Positions 6,836-10,079 of a DNA stretch of 10,079 bases are shown here, piece after piece; within the stretch, counting starts at the first letter, position 1; each line of letters begins with the position of its first letter. Location of the stretch: contig JANYDP010000081.1 of NCBI GenBank assembly GCA_025363535.1, forward strand, positions 1-10,079, read 5' to 3'. The notes below the pieces were generated by a model that worked only from the letters and a program-made list of their open reading frames with translations, searched no databases and was not told the DNA's origin. This DNA is from Verrucomicrobiota bacterium (GTDB lineage Bacteria; Verrucomicrobiota; Verrucomicrobiia; Limisphaerales; CAIQOK01). The translations under genes and the position numbers were made by a program.

Positions 6836-8029
6836 TTAAGCTGCCACGGAACGTGCGTGCGCGGCCTTGCCGACGTGCGCATGTGTTCGCAACTTCGTGA
6901 TGATTGGCGGCAATTGTTCGAGCAGATAATCCACTTCTTCCGCCGTGTTGTAGATGCCGAGACTCAAGCGGATGCTTCCTTGCGCCCGCGCAGCGCTGAA
7001 ACCCATCGCGGTCAAAACGTGCGACGGTTCCAACGAACCCGTCGTGCAGGCCGAGCCGCTCGACGCACAGATGCCGACATGATCGAGCGCTTTCAAAATT
7101 TCGCCGGCTTCGACGCCACCGAAGGAAATGTTGCTCGTGTTTGGCAGGCGCGCGTCGCGATCACCATTGCGCACGGTGTCGGGAATGGTTTTGATAATCG
7201 CCTGCTCCATCCGGTCGCGCAAATGTCTCACGCGGGTCTGCTCGTCCTTCAAATTCGCCAGCGTCATTTCCGCCGCGCGGCCAAAGCCCACGATGTCTGC
7301 CACGCTTTCCGTGCCGCCGCGACGCCCGCGTTCCTGACCGCCACCGATGACATAAGCCTGATAGCGCGTGTGATGCTTGATGTAGAGCGCGCCAATTCCT
7401 TTTGGTGCATGCAGTTTGTGAGCGGACAGCGACAGAAAATCCACGCCGAGATCCTTCACGTCCATTTTCAATTTGCCGGGCACTTGAACCGCGTCCGTGT
7501 GAAACGGCACGCCTTTGCTCTGGCAGATGGCGGAAATTTCTTCGAGCGGGAACAGCACGCCGGTTTCGTTGTTCGCCCACATCGCGGAAACGATGGCGGT
7601 GTCGGGGCGAATGCTTTTTTCGAGCAGATGAATGTCGAGCAGACCGTCGGACTCCACCGGCAGCAAGGTGACCTCGTAATGTTGTTTGCGCAGGTAGTCG
7701 GCGAACTTGATGTTCGCCGAATGTTCGACCGCCGTGGTGATGACGTGGCGCTTGGTCGGATGAGTCGCGAGCGCGGAATGAATCGCCGCGTTGTTGCTTT
7801 CGGTGCCGCAACTGGTGAAAATAATTTCGCGAGGCTCGGCGTTGATCAACGCAGCGATTTTTTCGCGCGCGGCTTCAATGTGCTTCACGAGCTGATGCCC
7901 AAACTGGTAGGAACTGGAAGGATTGCCCCAAAATTCCGTCAGATACGGCAGCATCGCCGCGATGACTTCCGGCGCGACCCGGGTCGTGGCGTTGTTGTCG
8001 AAATAAAATAATTTCTGCTCGCTCATCAT
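6836..8029 (-). CDS. Cysteine desulfurase, NifS/IscS type
   Basis: A 397-residue PLP-dependent class V aminotransferase-fold enzyme that removes sulfur from L-cysteine, giving alanine and an enzyme persulfide for Fe-S cluster assembly or tRNA thiolation. Landmarks: 'YFDNNATTRVAPEV' at the N-terminus, 'GTESNNAAI' (75-83), His103 stacking on PLP, Asp179/Gln182 in 'HTDAVQ', the Schiff-base Lys205 in 'LSAHKLHAPKGIGALYI', 'RGGTESVADIVGF', and the catalytic loop Cys328 in 'SSGSACTTGSLEPSHVL'. The short loop with SLEPSHVL is typical of NifS/IscS (group I) rather than SufS. Only an IscU/NifU partner could separate NifS from IscS, and none is in view, so no symbol is given. The C-terminal tail after 380 is basic and Ala/His-rich. 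ATG at 8029 or 8026 both fit; a weak GGA lies 11 bases upstream. It is divergent from the sulfite reductase gene. Confidence 0.95.
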   Translation of the reverse strand: MMSEQKLFYFDNNATTRVAPEVIAAMLPYLTEFWGNPSSSYQFGHQLVKHIEAAREKIAALINAEPREIIFTSCGTESNNAAIHSALATHPTKRHVITTAVEHSANIKFADYLRKQHYEVTLLPVESDGLLDIHLLEKSIRPDTAIVSAMWANNETGVLFPLEEISAICQSKGVPFHTDAVQVPGKLKMDVKDLGVDFLSLSAHKLHAPKGIGALYIKHHTRYQAYVIGGGQERGRRGGTESVADIVGFGRAAEMTLANLKDEQTRVRHLRDRMEQAIIKTIPDTVRNGDRDARLPNTSNISFGGVEAGEILKALDHVGICASSGSACTTGSLEPSHVLTAMGFSAARAQGSIRLSLGIYNTAEEVDYLLEQLPPIITKLRTHAHVGKAAHARSVAA

Positions 8030-8063
8030 GGCTCAATTTCCGGCGGGAAACTTCCCGGCGAAA

Positions 8064-8118
8064 GGTGACGATAGTATTCAAACAAGTTCCTTGCGGAAAA
8101 GGTTTTTCAATCGTCACC
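8064..8118. promoter_or_regulatory. Dyad repeat in the divergent desulfurase/cysI intergenic region
   Basis: ggtgacgat (8064-8072) and atcgtcacc (8110-8118) are perfect 9-base inverted repeats 37 bases apart. A TACTAT element on the minus strand (8076-8071) overlaps the left arm and could be the -10 of the desulfurase gene. The right arm overlaps a direct repeat of tcaccgg (8114-8120 and 8132-8138). The spacing suits a looped or paired operator site better than a simple terminator; its role is inferred from position only. A smaller inverted repeat, cgggaa/ttcccg (8044-8049/8052-8057), lies nearer the desulfurase start. Confidence 0.3.
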
Positions 8119-8153
8119 GGATTCCCTATCTTCACCGGCTCGCAAAATCGCGA

Positions 8154-8181
8154 TTGACTCTTTAGCAGGTTCGGCGAAAAT
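8154..8181 (+). promoter_or_regulatory. Candidate sigma-70 promoter of cysI
   Basis: TTGACT (8154-8159, 5 of 6 to consensus) is followed after 16 bases by GAAAAT (8176-8181, 4 of 6). Transcription would begin near 8188, leaving a short leader containing the ribosome binding site. It was found by eye; the spacing is acceptable but one base short of optimal. Confidence 0.4.
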
Positions 8182-8190
8182 AAACAAGTT

Positions 8191-8197
8191 AGGAAAG
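8191..8197 (+). promoter_or_regulatory. cysI: Ribosome binding site of cysI
   Basis: AGGAAAG ends six bases before the ATG at 8204 and its AGGA core lies nine bases from it. It is the best Shine-Dalgarno match in the window; most other starts here have none. It fixes the cysI start at 8204. Confidence 0.65.
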
Positions 8198-8203
8198 TAA
8201 CTT

Positions 8204-9877
8204 ATGATTGAGAATACGCCAGTAAAGACGGCCACGTTGTCGCACAACGAGGTTATCAAAGACGCCATCCCCACGTTGGCGGGAACCATCGCTGCGACGT
8301 TCAACGATCCGGCCAACGACCATTTCTCTGACGACGACAACCAGTTTTTGAAGTTTCACGGCTCCTATCAGCAGGACGACCGCGACCTGCGCAAGACCGG
8401 CAAAAAATACATCATGATGATTCGGGGTCGCATCCCCGGCGGCGTGATGACGGCGAAGCAATGGTGTGTGTTCGACCAGCTCGCGACGAACTACGGCAAC
8501 AACACGCTCCGCATCACCACGCGCCAGAGCATCCAGTTCCACGGCGTCGTGATGAGCGGCCTGCGTCCGCTCGTCGCGAAGATCAACGAATCTTTGCTCT
8601 CCACGCTTGCGGCGTGCGGTGACGTGAACCGCAACGTCCTCGCTCCGCCCACACCTGCTTACACGAAAGCGCGCGAAGATGTTTTCCGCGATTGCCACAA
8701 AGTCGCCCTCGCGCTCGCGCCGCAGACCAAGGCTTATCACTCCATCTGGATTGACGGCGTGCAACTCGACAACGAAGCGGCGGAAAATAAAAACTTTGTT
8801 GACCCGCTCTACGGCAAAACTTATTTGCCGCGCAAATTCAAGATCGCCTTCGCCATTCCGCCGGTGAACGATCTCGACATTTTCACGAACTGCCTCGGCT
8901 TCATCGCCATCATCGAGAACGACAAGCTCGTGGGCTACAATCTCTGCGTCGGCGGCGGACTCGGTCGCAGCCACGGCAACGAGCAGACTTACCCGCGTCT
9001 CGCGGACGTCATCGGCTTCTTCACGCCGGACAAAGTTGTTGAAGTGGCGAAGGCCGTGCTGACGATCCATCGCGATTTCGGCGACCGCACCGACCGCAAG
9101 CACGCGCGCCTCAAATACGTCGTGGCCGAACGCGGCGTGAAGTTCATGCAGGATGAAGTGAACCAACGAGCTGGAATCACGCTCGCGCCCGCGAAGCCAT
9201 ATCAGTTCACGACGATGCAGGATTTGCTCGGCTGGCGCAAAGCCGTGGACGGCTCGTGGTTTCTCGGCCTGTTCGTCAACATGGGCCGCGTGAAAGATTT
9301 GGACAGTTGCAAAATGAAAACTGCGCTGCGTCAAGTCGCGGACAAGTTTGATAAAGTAGAATTTCGTCTGACCGCGAATCAAAACATTATTCTCGCGAAC
9401 GTCAGCGAAGCCGACAAAGCAGGCATCAACGCCATTCTCGCCGCGAACGGCGTGAAGGCAGAAAACCAGACGACCGTCCTGCACGCCGCCTCGATGGCGT
9501 GTCCGTCGCTTCCCACCTGCGGCCTCGGCCTCGCAGAATCCGAACGCGCGCTGCCCCGCATGGTGGAACGCCTGCAAACTTTGTTGGCCGAAGTTGGTTT
9601 GCCCGGCGAAGAAATCATCATCCGCTCGACCGGCTGCCCGAACGGCTGCGCGCGGCCTTACATGGCGGAGATCGCGTTCGTCGGCAAAGCGCCAGGGCGC
9701 TACCAAGTCTGGCTCGGCGGTGATGTTTCCGGCACACGCTTGAACAAAATCTGGAAGGACGTGCTGAAAGAACCGGAATTGGAAACCGAATTCCGTCCCG
9801 TATTCACGCGCTTTGCAAAAGAACGCAATGCCGGCGAACGCTTCGGCGACTGGTGTCAGCGCGCTCTTCTGAATTAA
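8204..9877 (+). CDS. cysI: Sulfite reductase hemoprotein (CysI-type, siroheme/4Fe-4S)
   Basis: A 557-residue cytoplasmic enzyme that reduces sulfite to sulfide by six electrons in assimilatory sulfate reduction. It matches the E. coli CysI layout along its length: 'FLKFHGSYQQDDRD' (48-61), 'MIRGRIPGGVMTAKQW', 'LRITTRQSIQFHG', 'DVNRNVLAPP', 'KTYLPRKFK', 'LVGYNLCVGGGLGRSHGN', 'RDFGDRTDRKHARLKY', 'FRLTANQNIILANV'. The four cysteines for the 4Fe-4S cluster bridged to siroheme are Cys433, Cys439 (ACPSLPTC) and Cys478, Cys482 (TGCPNGC). The C-terminus ends sooner than in E. coli, lacking the tail after 'GFGDFTVRAGI'. The flavoprotein partner CysJ is not in the window, so the electron donor (NADPH-CysJ or ferredoxin) is unknown. 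A ribosome binding site and a candidate promoter precede it. Siroheme nitrite reductases are relatives, but the QQDDRD and PGGV stretches favour sulfite. Confidence 0.94.
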   Translation: MIENTPVKTATLSHNEVIKDAIPTLAGTIAATFNDPANDHFSDDDNQFLKFHGSYQQDDRDLRKTGKKYIMMIRGRIPGGVMTAKQWCVFDQLATNYGNNTLRITTRQSIQFHGVVMSGLRPLVAKINESLLSTLAACGDVNRNVLAPPTPAYTKAREDVFRDCHKVALALAPQTKAYHSIWIDGVQLDNEAAENKNFVDPLYGKTYLPRKFKIAFAIPPVNDLDIFTNCLGFIAIIENDKLVGYNLCVGGGLGRSHGNEQTYPRLADVIGFFTPDKVVEVAKAVLTIHRDFGDRTDRKHARLKYVVAERGVKFMQDEVNQRAGITLAPAKPYQFTTMQDLLGWRKAVDGSWFLGLFVNMGRVKDLDSCKMKTALRQVADKFDKVEFRLTANQNIILANVSEADKAGINAILAANGVKAENQTTVLHAASMACPSLPTCGLGLAESERALPRMVERLQTLLAEVGLPGEEIIIRSTGCPNGCARPYMAEIAFVGKAPGRYQVWLGGDVSGTRLNKIWKDVLKEPELETEFRPVFTRFAKERNAGERFGDWCQRALLN

Positions 9878-9878
9878 A

Positions 9879-10079
9879 ATGAGCCGACACGCCAAGTTGC
9901 TGGAGAAAATTTTGCTCGGCAACTCCGATGCGAACATTCCGTTCGACGGTTTGTGCCACTTGTTGCAACGGCTCGGCTTTCAGATGCGCGTGCGCGGCAG
10001 CCACCATATTTTCGCCTGCGACGGCGTCGAGGAAATCCTGAACTTGCAACCGCGCAGCGCGAGTGCGAGGAACTATCAG
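9879..10079 (+). CDS. hicA: HicA-family toxin (mRNA interferase), 5' part
   Basis: The first 67 codons of a HicA/YcfA-like protein; the frame is open to the right edge. HicA toxins have a small dsRBD-like fold and cleave mRNA, and are held by HicB, normally encoded next door. Recognisable parts are 'KLLEKILLGNSDANIPFDGL', 'LLQRLGF', 'RGSHHIF' with the catalytic-type His in GSHH (40-43), and 'EILNLQPRSASARNYQ', where relatives usually have a Lys/Gly-rich NLQP.GS.AK.YQV. Full-length members are about 70-85 residues, so only the last few are missing. The ATG lies one base after the cysI stop, with no Shine-Dalgarno of its own, so translation may be coupled to cysI. HicB would be expected just outside to the right. 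Confidence 0.85.
   Translation, partial: MSRHAKLLEKILLGNSDANIPFDGLCHLLQRLGFQMRVRGSHHIFACDGVEEILNLQPRSASARNYQ

Noticed and set aside
6857..8011. 384-codon plus-strand open frame across the cysteine desulfurase
   Set aside because: It is antisense to the entire desulfurase, with the Arg/His/Ala/Val-rich composition of a shadow frame and no motif.
8189..9937. 582-codon minus-strand open frame across cysI
   Set aside because: It mirrors the cysI coding frame; cysI has the full siroheme and Fe-S motifs and a ribosome binding site.
1..10079. CRISPR array, insertion sequence, tRNA or prophage genes
   Set aside because: No regularly spaced repeats, transposase or integrase motifs, terminal repeats or cloverleaf-like sequences were seen on reading both strands by eye.

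Overview
The window looks like chromosomal DNA from a Gram-negative, GC-rich bacterium, most probably a member of the Verrucomicrobiota (Pedosphaera/Limisphaera-like). This rests on gene style, not on a marker gene. Several products carry Sec signal peptides, including a Gfo/Idh/MocA oxidoreductase that would be cytoplasmic in most phyla. One secreted subtilase ends in a small Thr/Asn-rich beta domain finishing in '...QFFRLQRP', a type of tail I associate with exported verrucomicrobial proteins. Most starts lack a clear Shine-Dalgarno sequence. No rRNA, tRNA, CRISPR array or insertion sequence was seen, and no gene-free stretch exceeds about 175 bases.

Left part (1-1876). The C-terminal half of an MFS anion:cation symporter family transporter runs in from the left edge. 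It converges on an exported Gfo/Idh/MocA-family oxidoreductase on the minus strand. The two share a perfect 15-bp-stem hairpin at 740-773 that contains the minus gene's stop codon and probably terminates transcription from both sides.

Middle part (1877-6339). Three exported hydrolases lie here. The first is a subtilase (S8) with an N-terminal STN-like domain and an inhibitor-like prodomain (1989-3368, plus). Converging on it across 33 bp is a second, unrelated-looking S8 protease with C-terminal beta domains (3402-5030, minus). Divergent from that is a class C beta-lactamase-like serine hydrolase (5143-6339, plus). The STN-prodomain-S8 fusion is the most unusual architecture in the window. 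The second protease has Glu where the catalytic Asp is expected.

Right part (6363-10079). A stand-alone RbsD/FucU-family sugar mutarotase and a NifS/IscS-type cysteine desulfurase lie on the minus strand. Divergent from the desulfurase is a CysI-type siroheme sulfite reductase with a good ribosome binding site. The 174-bp gap between these two sulfur genes holds candidate promoters and a 9-bp dyad. One base after the cysI stop, a HicA-family toxin gene begins and runs off the right edge; its HicB antitoxin, if present, lies outside.

CysI makes sulfide, the sulfur source for cysteine, and the desulfurase withdraws sulfur from cysteine for Fe-S clusters and thiolation. Their divergent arrangement is therefore metabolically sensible. 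The exported hydrolases, transporter, oxidoreductase and sugar mutarotase fit a heterotroph that degrades polymers, but no single dedicated pathway is visible. I found no convincing previously undescribed multi-gene system. The best leads are the STN-S8 fusion, the Asp-to-Glu protease and the cysI-hicA junction.
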